Shown here piece by piece: positions 38,484 through 45,696 of a stretch of DNA of 64,000 bases. A program made the position numbers and the translations under genes. Position 1 is the first letter of the stretch. Each line of letters begins with the position of its first letter. The DNA comes from Allochromatium humboldtianum (GTDB lineage: Bacteria; Pseudomonadota; Gammaproteobacteria; Chromatiales; Chromatiaceae). The stretch spans positions 186,001 to 250,000 of the forward strand of contig NZ_JABZEO010000003.1 in assembly GCF_013385175.1 (NCBI RefSeq), read 5' to 3'. The notes below the pieces were generated by a model, which was not told the origin of the DNA, searched no databases, and saw only the letters and a list, made by a program, of their open reading frames with translations.

Positions 38484-38872
38484 GAATCCCCATCCTGCAA
38501 CTCGATCGCATCCTCCTGGTCTCGATCCAGGTCGATCTCACCGACAACGACGCCATGCAGTTCCAGTCCGATCTGGTCGAGCGCGTGGCCGCGATCGAGG
38601 CGCTGGGCGTGGCCATCGACATCACGGCGCTCGACGTGGTCGACTCCTACATGGCGCGCGTCATCAACGACACGGCCAACATGGTGCGGCTGCTCGGGGC
38701 CGAGGTCGTCATCTGCGGCATCCAACCGTTCGTGGCCCTGACCCTGATCGAGATGGGCCGCGGACTGCTCGGCGCCGACTGCGCCTTCAACCTCGGCCAG
38801 GCGCTGGAGATGCTCAAGGGCCGGATCGCCAAGCGCGGCGACACCCGCTTCGTCGGGGACGAGGATGTCTGA
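38480..38872 (+). CDS. rsbS: Stressosome scaffold RsbS-like (STAS)
   Basis: A 130-residue single STAS domain. The phosphorylation site Ser lies in ITALDVVDSYMARVIND, as in B. subtilis RsbS. It forms the stressosome core with RsbR and sequesters RsbT. It overlaps rsbR by 4 bp and rsbT by 8 bp. Confidence 0.9.
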   Translation: MRIPILQLDRILLVSIQVDLTDNDAMQFQSDLVERVAAIEALGVAIDITALDVVDSYMARVINDTANMVRLLGAEVVICGIQPFVALTLIEMGRGLLGADCAFNLGQALEMLKGRIAKRGDTRFVGDEDV

Positions 38873-39275
38873 GCCGCTCGATCCCGAATGTCTGCCGATC
38901 CGTTCCACGCTCGACGTCGTCACGGCGCGCCATGCCGCGCGCGAACTCTGCGAGCGGCTCGGATTCGGCAAGGCCGATCAGACCCGGCTGGCCACCGCCG
39001 TCTCGGAACTGGCGCGCAACGTCATCCAGTATGCCGGTGAGGGCCGCTGTCTGATCGAGGACGGCTCGGACGACCGGCAACGCTGCATCCGGGTGCGTAT
39101 CGAGGATCAGGGGCCGGGCATTCGCGATCTGCAACAGGCGCTGACCGACGGTTACAGCACCAGCGGCGGACTCGGCGCCGGACTGCCGGGCACACGCCGT
39201 CTGGTCGACGAGTTCCAGATCGAATCGGCGCCCGGATCGACGCGGGTCACGATTGCGCTGATCAAGCGTCGCTGA
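38865..39275 (+). CDS. rsbT: Serine/threonine kinase RsbT-like
   Basis: A 136-residue GHKL kinase. The N box is SELARNVIQYAGEG, G1 is EDQGPGI and the G2 region is GGLGAGLPGTRRLVDEF. In the known pathway it phosphorylates RsbR and RsbS, leaves the complex and switches on a partner with an RsbU_N domain. Such a partner is encoded at 40340. Confidence 0.92.
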   Translation: MSEPLDPECLPIRSTLDVVTARHAARELCERLGFGKADQTRLATAVSELARNVIQYAGEGRCLIEDGSDDRQRCIRVRIEDQGPGIRDLQQALTDGYSTSGGLGAGLPGTRRLVDEFQIESAPGSTRVTIALIKRR

Positions 39276-39283
39276 GGCCGGAT

Positions 39284-39730
39284 GTGTCCGTGAACGATAG
39301 CGACACCCTGGAACCGACACGACTCGCGGTGGAGACGATCGAGGTGCTGATCGTCTCGGAATCCGATGTCATGTCGGCCAGCCGTCAGGCGCGTCTGCTG
39401 GCCGAACGTCTGGGGTTCTCCCGGAGTTCGGCCTACCACATCGCCACGGCGGCCTCCGAGCTGGCCAACAATGTGCTGACCCATGCCGGCGGCGGCCGGC
39501 TGCGGGCAAGCGCGCGGCATGATCATCCGGAGCTCGCCGTCATCGGGCTGGAACTGCTGGCCGAGGACGAAGGACCGGGCATCCCGGATCCGGAACTGGC
39601 GCTGACCGAGGGCTACAGCACCGGCAAGGGACTCGGCTGCGGGCTGCCGGGCGTGAAGCGTCTGATGGATGAGTTCAGTCTGGAAACGCGCCCCGGCGGC
39701 ACCCGGGTCAGGGCGGTCAAATGGCGCTGA
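39284..39730 (+). CDS. Second RsbT-like kinase
   Basis: A 148-residue GHKL ATPase similar to the preceding protein: SELANNVLTHAGGG, AEDEGPGI, GKGLGCGLPGVKRLMDEF. Start is GTG 39284 (GTG 39290 also possible). Two adjacent RsbT-type kinases could act on different STAS proteins; the pair looks like a diverged duplication. It overlaps the phosphatase gene by 10 bp. Confidence 0.85.
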   Translation: MSVNDSDTLEPTRLAVETIEVLIVSESDVMSASRQARLLAERLGFSRSSAYHIATAASELANNVLTHAGGGRLRASARHDHPELAVIGLELLAEDEGPGIPDPELALTEGYSTGKGLGCGLPGVKRLMDEFSLETRPGGTRVRAVKWR

Positions 39731-40347
39731 CGAGCGGCCTGACGGCGTGCAAACCACCGGCCGGGATCCAGGAACGGATCGGTCAGGCGCTGCGTGCCAT
39801 GCCGGGCGAGACACTCTGCGGCGACCAGATCGGCTGGTGGATGTGTCCCGACCGCTGGCGTTTGGCCCTGGCCGACGGACTCGGTCATGGCGCCGAGGCC
39901 CATGTCGCCTCGGCCACCGCCATGCGCCAGATCGCCGGCGACGATGACGAAGCGCCTCTGGCCGAACTCTTCGCCCGTTGCGACCGGGCCCTGCTCGACA
40001 CCCGTGGCGTGGCGCTGTCCGTGGTCGACATCCTGCCGGCCGAGTCGGTCATCGTGCAGGCGGCCGTCGGCAACATCCGCACCCTGCTGATCCAGGGCTC
40101 GGGCACCAAGCGTCTCGGCGGTGCGCGCGGGATCGTCGGCGCCGGGTTCGACGGACTGCGCCCGGAGCGTCTGCCGATCGCGCCGGGCGACTGGCTGCTG
40201 CTGTTCTCCGATGGTCTGCCCGAGAACGCCGATCTGGCCGAGGCCCTGGGCGACGTCTGGCCGTCGGACGCACTTGCCGAGCGACTGCTCAACGACTGGG
40301 CCTGTGATCACGACGACGCCGGTCTGCTGCTCTATCGCCATGCCTGA
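39721..40347 (+). CDS. RsbX-like PP2C (SpoIIE-type) serine phosphatase
   Basis: A 208-residue PP2C-family phosphatase with metal-binding aspartates in LALADGLGHGAEA, FARCDRALL and LFSDGLPE, and a DDAG-type end. Its size and lack of other domains match RsbX, which resets the stressosome by dephosphorylating RsbR and RsbS. It overlaps both neighbours (10 bp and 8 bp). Confidence 0.87.
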   Translation: MALTSGLTACKPPAGIQERIGQALRAMPGETLCGDQIGWWMCPDRWRLALADGLGHGAEAHVASATAMRQIAGDDDEAPLAELFARCDRALLDTRGVALSVVDILPAESVIVQAAVGNIRTLLIQGSGTKRLGGARGIVGAGFDGLRPERLPIAPGDWLLLFSDGLPENADLAEALGDVWPSDALAERLLNDWACDHDDAGLLLYRHA

Positions 40348-41419
40348 ATCGACCGATACCACAGCCTCGTCCAGCAATGACATCGCGCGGCTCTATGCCG
40401 AGGTGCTGCAACGGGCGGTCTTCGCCCGGGATGCGCTGGCGCTGGAGATGGCGCTGACTGAAGCCTCGGATCTCGGGCGCGATCTGATCGCGCTGGAGAT
40501 CCCGCTCGAAGAGGTGGGCGAACTCCATCACGACGCCCTGATGCGTCTGTCGCGCGCCAATCCGGAGCTGCCGCTGAGTCAGGTCGCCGCGCGCATCACC
40601 GCGCCCCTGATGGAGGCGACCATGGCCTATAGTCTCGCCTTTCGCGAGCAGCTCGAACACCGCGCCACGACCCTGGTCAATGCCCGTCTGGAGCAGTCAC
40701 GCCGGCTGGAGGCCGTCGGCACGCTCGCCGCCGGGATCGCGCACGACTTCAACAACATCCTGGGCGCCATCCTCGGCTTCAGCGAATTGCTGGAGGACGA
40801 GCTGGCGCCGGAGTCGTCCGGAAAACAGCATCTGGCCTACATTCAGCAGGCGAGTTTTCGCGCCCGCGATCTGATCGCGCGTATGCTGACCTTTGCGCGC
40901 GATCTGGCCGACTCGCCGGTTCCGGTCGAGGTCGTGGGGCTGGTGCGCGAGACCCTGGCCCTGCTGCGCGCCACCCTGCCGGTGGGGGTGAGGGTCGGAT
41001 TCACGCCCAGGGTCGACGAAGCCTGGGTGCTGGCCGAGCCGAGCCAGATCCAGCAGATCGTCATGAACCTCTGCATCAATGCCGCCGATGCCATCGGTGA
41101 GGCGCAGGGGCATATCGAGATCGAGATCGAATGTGTTCGGCGTCCCGACGACGCGGCGGACGAGACACCGGCCTGGATCTGCTTGAGCGTGAGCGACGAT
41201 GGCGAGGGCATGACGCCCGAGGTTCGGGAGCGGGTCTTCGATCCCTTCTTCACCACCAAGGCGCCCGGCAAGGGAAGCGGGTTGGGGCTGTCGGTCATCC
41301 ATGGCCTGGTCGGCAAGCTCGGCGGACACATCCAGCTCGACAGCGCGCAGGGGCGGGGCAGCCGGTTCGTCATCGAACTGCCGCGATTGATCCAGGAAGC
41401 GGAGACGACGCTGCGCTGA
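40340..41419 (+). CDS. Histidine kinase with RsbU_N-like N-terminal domain
   Basis: A 359-residue soluble kinase. Residues about 10-100 (LYAEVLQRAVFARDALALEMA...GELHHDALMRLSR) resemble the N-terminal domain by which RsbT activates RsbU-type phosphatases. A HisKA helix with His in AAGIAHDFNNILGA follows, then HATPase boxes (NLCINAADAIGE, DDGEGMTPE, GKGSGLGLSV). Last gene of the chemosensory-stressosome cluster; no cognate receiver adjoins it, although three CheY-like proteins lie upstream. The RsbT link is inferred from domain and position. Confidence 0.8.
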   Translation: MPESTDTTASSSNDIARLYAEVLQRAVFARDALALEMALTEASDLGRDLIALEIPLEEVGELHHDALMRLSRANPELPLSQVAARITAPLMEATMAYSLAFREQLEHRATTLVNARLEQSRRLEAVGTLAAGIAHDFNNILGAILGFSELLEDELAPESSGKQHLAYIQQASFRARDLIARMLTFARDLADSPVPVEVVGLVRETLALLRATLPVGVRVGFTPRVDEAWVLAEPSQIQQIVMNLCINAADAIGEAQGHIEIEIECVRRPDDAADETPAWICLSVSDDGEGMTPEVRERVFDPFFTTKAPGKGSGLGLSVIHGLVGKLGGHIQLDSAQGRGSRFVIELPRLIQEAETTLR

Positions 41420-41827
41420 CCATTGGCGTTCAAGATCTCATCGTCAAGGATTGCTGGCCTTCGTTCCGTGATTTACGGGCTTTGATTCCGTAATTTACGG
41501 CGGCTCATTCCGAGATTTACGGCACATGTCATCCCTGTACCAACGCTGCATCGAGCCACGCCGGTAGTTGTCAGGGGAGAGTTTTCGGCAGATTTCCCCC
41601 AACCTTCCCTTACGATAAACGGCTTGGGTGGCTATGCTGCACACCAATCCACCTCAAGGAGCACCACGACACCGCTGATCTAAGCTGCAAATCATAGGAT
41701 CTCAGCGATCCAAATAATACAAATTCCGCATTCCATTATTAAACGATTAGAAACAATGAATTACATGACATAGTCGGCTCGTGCCGGAAGGTGCGGGCCT
41801 AACCCCCCAACCTTTCAGGAGCACGAC
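41420..41827. other. Gene-free region upstream of the AAA+ gene
   Basis: 408 bp without a credible gene. Besides the dyad array it holds a leader motif TTTCCCCCAACCTTCCCT (41593-41610), an AT-rich stretch (41690-41770) likely to contain the promoter, and a 9-bp hairpin GGCTCGTGC/GTGCGGGCC (41776-41799). AGGAG lies about 8 nt before ATG 41828. Confidence 0.6.
41464..41522 (+). repeat. Three tandem dyad repeats with exact 22-bp period
   Basis: TTCCGTGATTTACGG (41464-41478), TTCCGTAATTTACGG (41486-41500) and TTCCGAGATTTACGG (41508-41522). The middle copy is a perfect dyad CCGTAA-T-TTACGG. The period of two helical turns puts all copies on one DNA face. They may be operators of the AAA+ gene, or multiple terminal repeats of a lost mobile element (IS21-type ends have such arrays). 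Confidence 0.85.
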
Positions 41828-43939
41828 ATGGCCAGCTTCTACGATGCGGACCAAACCCCTTTTCTGCCTTCACCCGCCCTTGATGACGCGACCGTTGCCC
41901 GCTTTGGACTGAGCCTTCTACTGGATCTCGACGGTCTATCGGGCGCTTTGTATGCCTTCCAGAACAGCGCATCCGCTGCACGAATGTTGCGGATGCTGGG
42001 GTTGGACGAGGCGCTTTTGAAAACAGATGGCGACGCCTCGAATCTCATTCAGGCGCTCAAAGCACGCCATGCACAACTCGGCTCCTTCGATGGCCATTTT
42101 GGAATCACGCTAGACGATGGCTTGCAATACCTGGCAAATATCCTCGGCCTGTCAACGGTCGAGCGCCATGTCTTGGGGCTAGCGACCACACTCAAAGCCC
42201 ATGCCTGTCTCGCCAAGCTGGCGTCAAGAGCACTCGGTGAGCTGGATTTCCTCCATCTGGTCCAGATCAGTGCCAAGCTGATCGGCGAATCTGAATCAGT
42301 GATTCGTAAGGCTGTTGCTTCGAGCAGTCTACTTGTACGATCCGGTCTTCTCAGTATCGATCGCAAGTCTCGTCAATGCCTCCCTCAAAAATTCGTCTTG
42401 ATGGATGGTCTGGTCGATGCTTTATGTTTCAGTCGCGCTGAGATCGAGGGATTCCTCGAACGCTGGATCATCGAGGCTCCGGCCGCTCATCTGCGATTTG
42501 CGGACTATCCGCATCTGCACCAAGAGATCAATCAGATGCAGCGCAAGCTTGCCCAAGAGCTGCGATTCCAGGGGAAGGGTATCAATGTCTTGCTGTACGG
42601 CCGTGCCGGGACGGGCAAAACGGAACTGGCGCGTGCCGTTGCCAAGCAACTGGGCGTGACTCTGTACTCTGTTCCAACCGCCGATGAATCCGGCGAGCCG
42701 CTGTCGAGCGCGCAACGTTTGGGCTGTTATCGTCTCGCCCAAACCGTACTGGCAAGGCGCGGCCAAGCCTTGCTGTTGTTCGACGAGGTGGAAGACGTTT
42801 TTCCGCATCCAATGAGCATTCACTTCGGCAATGCTGAAATGAACAAGGGATGGATCAACTCGACACTGGAAGACAACCCGCTTCCGACTTTATGGGTGTG
42901 CAATCGCCTCGATGGATTTGACGAAGCCTATCTGCGCCGATTCACCCAGGTCATCGAGGTCGGCATTCCACCCTTGTCGACACGAAAACGTATTATCCAG
43001 AGTTACACTCGCCGTCTGCCGGTTTCAAGCTCCTGGAAACAGCGCGCGGCCAGTCACCCGGATCTGTCGCCCGCCTTGCTGAGTCAGGCCGTCAAGAATG
43101 TTGCGTCGATTCAGTATCGCGACCCCAAGACTGTCGAGGCGGCTCTGGAAACGCTGCTCAACAGCACACTGAAGGCTATGGGGCGCGAACCGATACCGCC
43201 GCAAGCGGTGGCGGATGTCATGACCTATCGCCCCGAGTGTCTGAATGCCGATCAAGACTTGAACGCTTTGGTGCAGGGCTTGCGCCGAGATCCGCGTGGA
43301 CGTCTCTGTCTCTACGGGCCGCCTGGTACCGGCAAAAGCGCATTTGGGGCTCATGTTGCCCATGAGCTTCAACGGCCACTGCTCGTCAAACGTGCTTCGG
43401 ATCTGCTTAGATCCTTGGTCGGTGAATCTGAGCAGCGCCTTGCCTTGATGTTCCAACAAGCCGAATCCGATGGAGCCGTATTGGTACTCGATGAGGCCGA
43501 TAGTTTCTTGCGTGATCGCCGACAAGCGCATACCAGTTGGGAGGTCAGTCAAGTCAATGAATTGTTGACGCAGATGGAAGGTTTTGATGGGGTATTCATC
43601 GCCTCGACCAATCTGTTCGAGGCATTCGACGCGGCGGCTTTGCGTCGCTTCGACCTCAAGATCCGTTTCGACTATCTGCGTCCGGATCAGGCGTGGATAC
43701 TGTTTCGCGAGACCCTGCGTCAAACCGGGGGGCGGTTGACACAGGCGGCTATCTGGCAGGAGAGATTGAGCGGTTTGAAGGGTCTCACGCCGGGGGACTT
43801 TGCTGTAGTCCTGAGAAGCCAGCGTCTGTTTACGACGTCGCTCACTCCAGACAAGTTATATGAAGATCTGGCGTCAGAGATCGCGTTGAAAGACCAGCAG
43901 GCGACTCATCGTCCCATTGGTTTTACGGCTGAGCTGTAA
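41828..43939 (+). CDS. Double-AAA+ ATPase of unknown function
   Basis: A 703-residue cytoplasmic protein. N-terminal domain (about 1-240) of unknown fold, with a helix-turn-helix-like stretch near 155-180. AAA1 has Walker A G258-T265 (GRAGTGKT) and Walker B LLLFDE (315-320). AAA2 has Walker A G497-S504 (GPPGTGKS), Walker B LVLDEAD (552-558), sensor Asn in ASTN and arginine fingers ALRRFD. AAA2 resembles proteasomal/FtsH-type unfoldases. No membrane segment or protease domain. Convergent with the E1/E2/JAB operon, and separated from it by a terminator. A remodelling or unfoldase role in that system is a hypothesis. Confidence 0.8.
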   Translation: MASFYDADQTPFLPSPALDDATVARFGLSLLLDLDGLSGALYAFQNSASAARMLRMLGLDEALLKTDGDASNLIQALKARHAQLGSFDGHFGITLDDGLQYLANILGLSTVERHVLGLATTLKAHACLAKLASRALGELDFLHLVQISAKLIGESESVIRKAVASSSLLVRSGLLSIDRKSRQCLPQKFVLMDGLVDALCFSRAEIEGFLERWIIEAPAAHLRFADYPHLHQEINQMQRKLAQELRFQGKGINVLLYGRAGTGKTELARAVAKQLGVTLYSVPTADESGEPLSSAQRLGCYRLAQTVLARRGQALLLFDEVEDVFPHPMSIHFGNAEMNKGWINSTLEDNPLPTLWVCNRLDGFDEAYLRRFTQVIEVGIPPLSTRKRIIQSYTRRLPVSSSWKQRAASHPDLSPALLSQAVKNVASIQYRDPKTVEAALETLLNSTLKAMGREPIPPQAVADVMTYRPECLNADQDLNALVQGLRRDPRGRLCLYGPPGTGKSAFGAHVAHELQRPLLVKRASDLLRSLVGESEQRLALMFQQAESDGAVLVLDEADSFLRDRRQAHTSWEVSQVNELLTQMEGFDGVFIASTNLFEAFDAAALRRFDLKIRFDYLRPDQAWILFRETLRQTGGRLTQAAIWQERLSGLKGLTPGDFAVVLRSQRLFTTSLTPDKLYEDLASEIALKDQQATHRPIGFTAEL

Positions 43940-43950
43940 AGCCGGTCAGC

Positions 43951-43996
43951 CGCCATTCCCGGAGAGTTCGACGCCTACAGGGAATGGCGTTTCTTT
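43951..43996 (+). terminator. Terminator after the AAA+ gene
   Basis: A perfect 10-bp stem CGCCATTCCC/GGGAATGGCG (43951-43960 with 43980-43989), a 19-nt loop and TTTCTTT. It also lies at the end of the convergent Nudix gene. Confidence 0.85.
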
Positions 43997-45696
43997 CATG
44001 CAAGGCGGCAGGATAGTGTATAGAGCTTTTCCTGAGTTACGAGAAGCAGACGCAAGCCGAGCGACTGATATGTGCTTTGCAGCGCTGATCGTATACTGCG
44101 AGTTAAACTATCCTTCTCGGGCGCCATCAGCTCGGCAGCGGCGACCTTCTGCAAGTCTTTGGCTAATGAGCATTCGATCTCCCGGGTTTTCTGATCGCCT
44201 TGGAGAAGGCCGATTGGCGTGTCTATCGGGAGGCGCCGAATCGTGATCTTGGGTTTGCCTTGCGGGGTGTCCGCCGAAATCGAATATTCAAACCAAGCTC
44301 GATCCAGGAAGATCAACTCGGGCGCAATGGAGAGACGAAAATAACGGGCATCACTGACTTCGATCAATGGCTCATTTGCGGAGCGTAGCTTTTCTGCAAG
44401 CTGGCTCAGTTGCTCTCTTTTTTCTGCATCATGAAATTCTATCCAGCCAAAATCATGGCATGTCAGCAAACCATCTTCGGCTTGGCTCAACTTCCAGGAC
44501 CGTGCGTGTCCTGCTAAGGCAAGTAGTAGTTTTTTATCCTCGATATCCAAATTAATCAAAATGGATTTTTCTTGGCCGGATTTGCCTTTGAGCAGATCAT
44601 TATTTAGCGAGAAAATAAAACCTTCATCGCGAGCAGCATGATAATATTTTTTATTAGCAAAATTGTATCTGTAATTGTTTTTGTAAGACGACGGCAGATC
44701 ATCCAAAGCCTTTTCCAAGGCAAGGCGATCATCTAAAAAGTCACGATAAATGGCTTCGATACTAAACTCTTTCCCGCCATCCATTGTTTTTCCAGAAACG
44801 ACCTCTGGTATAGAACATTCGATCAGGTATCCCGATGACTTTTCGACAGCTTGTCGTAAAGCAAAGTAACCCTTTGTTGTCAATTCGATCAAATAAAGAC
44901 GAAAAAAGTATTGTGTGAAAGCGTAATTTGGCGCGGCACCCATACATTGGCTGTAAGGCTTCAAATCTCGCCAGGGAACCGCTGTATAGTGGCCTTCACT
45001 TTTGATCAGGTGAGTTTCTTCTTCAAACTCACGGATCAATGTATGTTCCATAGCGTCGAACATGGGCTTTGAGTCAGGCGATTGCAATGTTTCCAGCAAG
45101 CAATCGATTGGCGTTGTTTCCCCCATTACTTCTTTTAAATCTTGGAGATTAGATCGACCTCCAACTAAGCCATATTCATTTGCATGCTCTCTAGCCTCTC
45201 GGCGATGAAAAAGAATTTTTCCGTTCAGCTTAATAATTCCCCATGCCACATAGATAAATCGAATCGGCGGCGGAAGAGAACCATCTAGTCTATGATCAAG
45301 TCTTCTGTCCTCAACAGCTTTTAAAACAGCTTTTTGTTTTTGTTTTACGTCATCAGAAACTCCTGCAACTTGCCAAAAATCCGGAGGAAAAAGTCGCTGC
45401 TTTGGATCAGCTAATGAGTGCAACAAAGATAAAGCAAAAAGCTGAGCCGGATAAGAGACAAACTTCCAAAATCCCTTTGAAAGCTCTACTCTATCAAGCA
45501 AGGAAAGCGTATCAAACAGATATTCGATAATATTCAAAAACTCTTGAGCAAATTTTTCTGGATTGGCGATATGCAGATTTCTCGTCATCTCTTGATGAAG
45601 AATCTTTTTTTCAACACAAGAAAATGCGCCACCTTCTTCAGAAAAGCGAGGCAAATGATCAATTATATTAGAAATCAAGCAATCAAAATTTGACAT
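43996..45696 (-). CDS. Large Nudix-domain protein
   Basis: A 566-residue protein. Residues about 1-140 are helical and unknown. A Nudix domain starts near 146 (IRFIYVAWGIIKLNGKILF) and has GLVGGR at 176-181. The helix REFEEETHL (222-230) matches the Nudix box apart from His in place of the last Gly. The loop between GG and RE is about 28 residues longer than the consensus. A C-terminal region of about 250 residues has no recognised domain. Nudix enzymes hydrolyse nucleoside diphosphates linked to other moieties. AT-richer than the core genome. Last gene of the operon, overlapping the TPR gene by 14 bp. Confidence 0.75.
   Translation of the reverse strand: MSNFDCLISNIIDHLPRFSEEGGAFSCVEKKILHQEMTRNLHIANPEKFAQEFLNIIEYLFDTLSLLDRVELSKGFWKFVSYPAQLFALSLLHSLADPKQRLFPPDFWQVAGVSDDVKQKQKAVLKAVEDRRLDHRLDGSLPPPIRFIYVAWGIIKLNGKILFHRREAREHANEYGLVGGRSNLQDLKEVMGETTPIDCLLETLQSPDSKPMFDAMEHTLIREFEEETHLIKSEGHYTAVPWRDLKPYSQCMGAAPNYAFTQYFFRLYLIELTTKGYFALRQAVEKSSGYLIECSIPEVVSGKTMDGGKEFSIEAIYRDFLDDRLALEKALDDLPSSYKNNYRYNFANKKYYHAARDEGFIFSLNNDLLKGKSGQEKSILINLDIEDKKLLLALAGHARSWKLSQAEDGLLTCHDFGWIEFHDAEKREQLSQLAEKLRSANEPLIEVSDARYFRLSIAPELIFLDRAWFEYSISADTPQGKPKITIRRLPIDTPIGLLQGDQKTREIECSLAKDLQKVAAAELMAPEKDSLTRSIRSALQSTYQSLGLRLLLVTQEKLYTLSCRLA

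Noticed and set aside
41464-41522. CRISPR array
   Set aside because: Only three 15-bp dyads with 7-bp spacers of near-random sequence; repeat and spacer lengths are far below CRISPR sizes and no cas gene is present.
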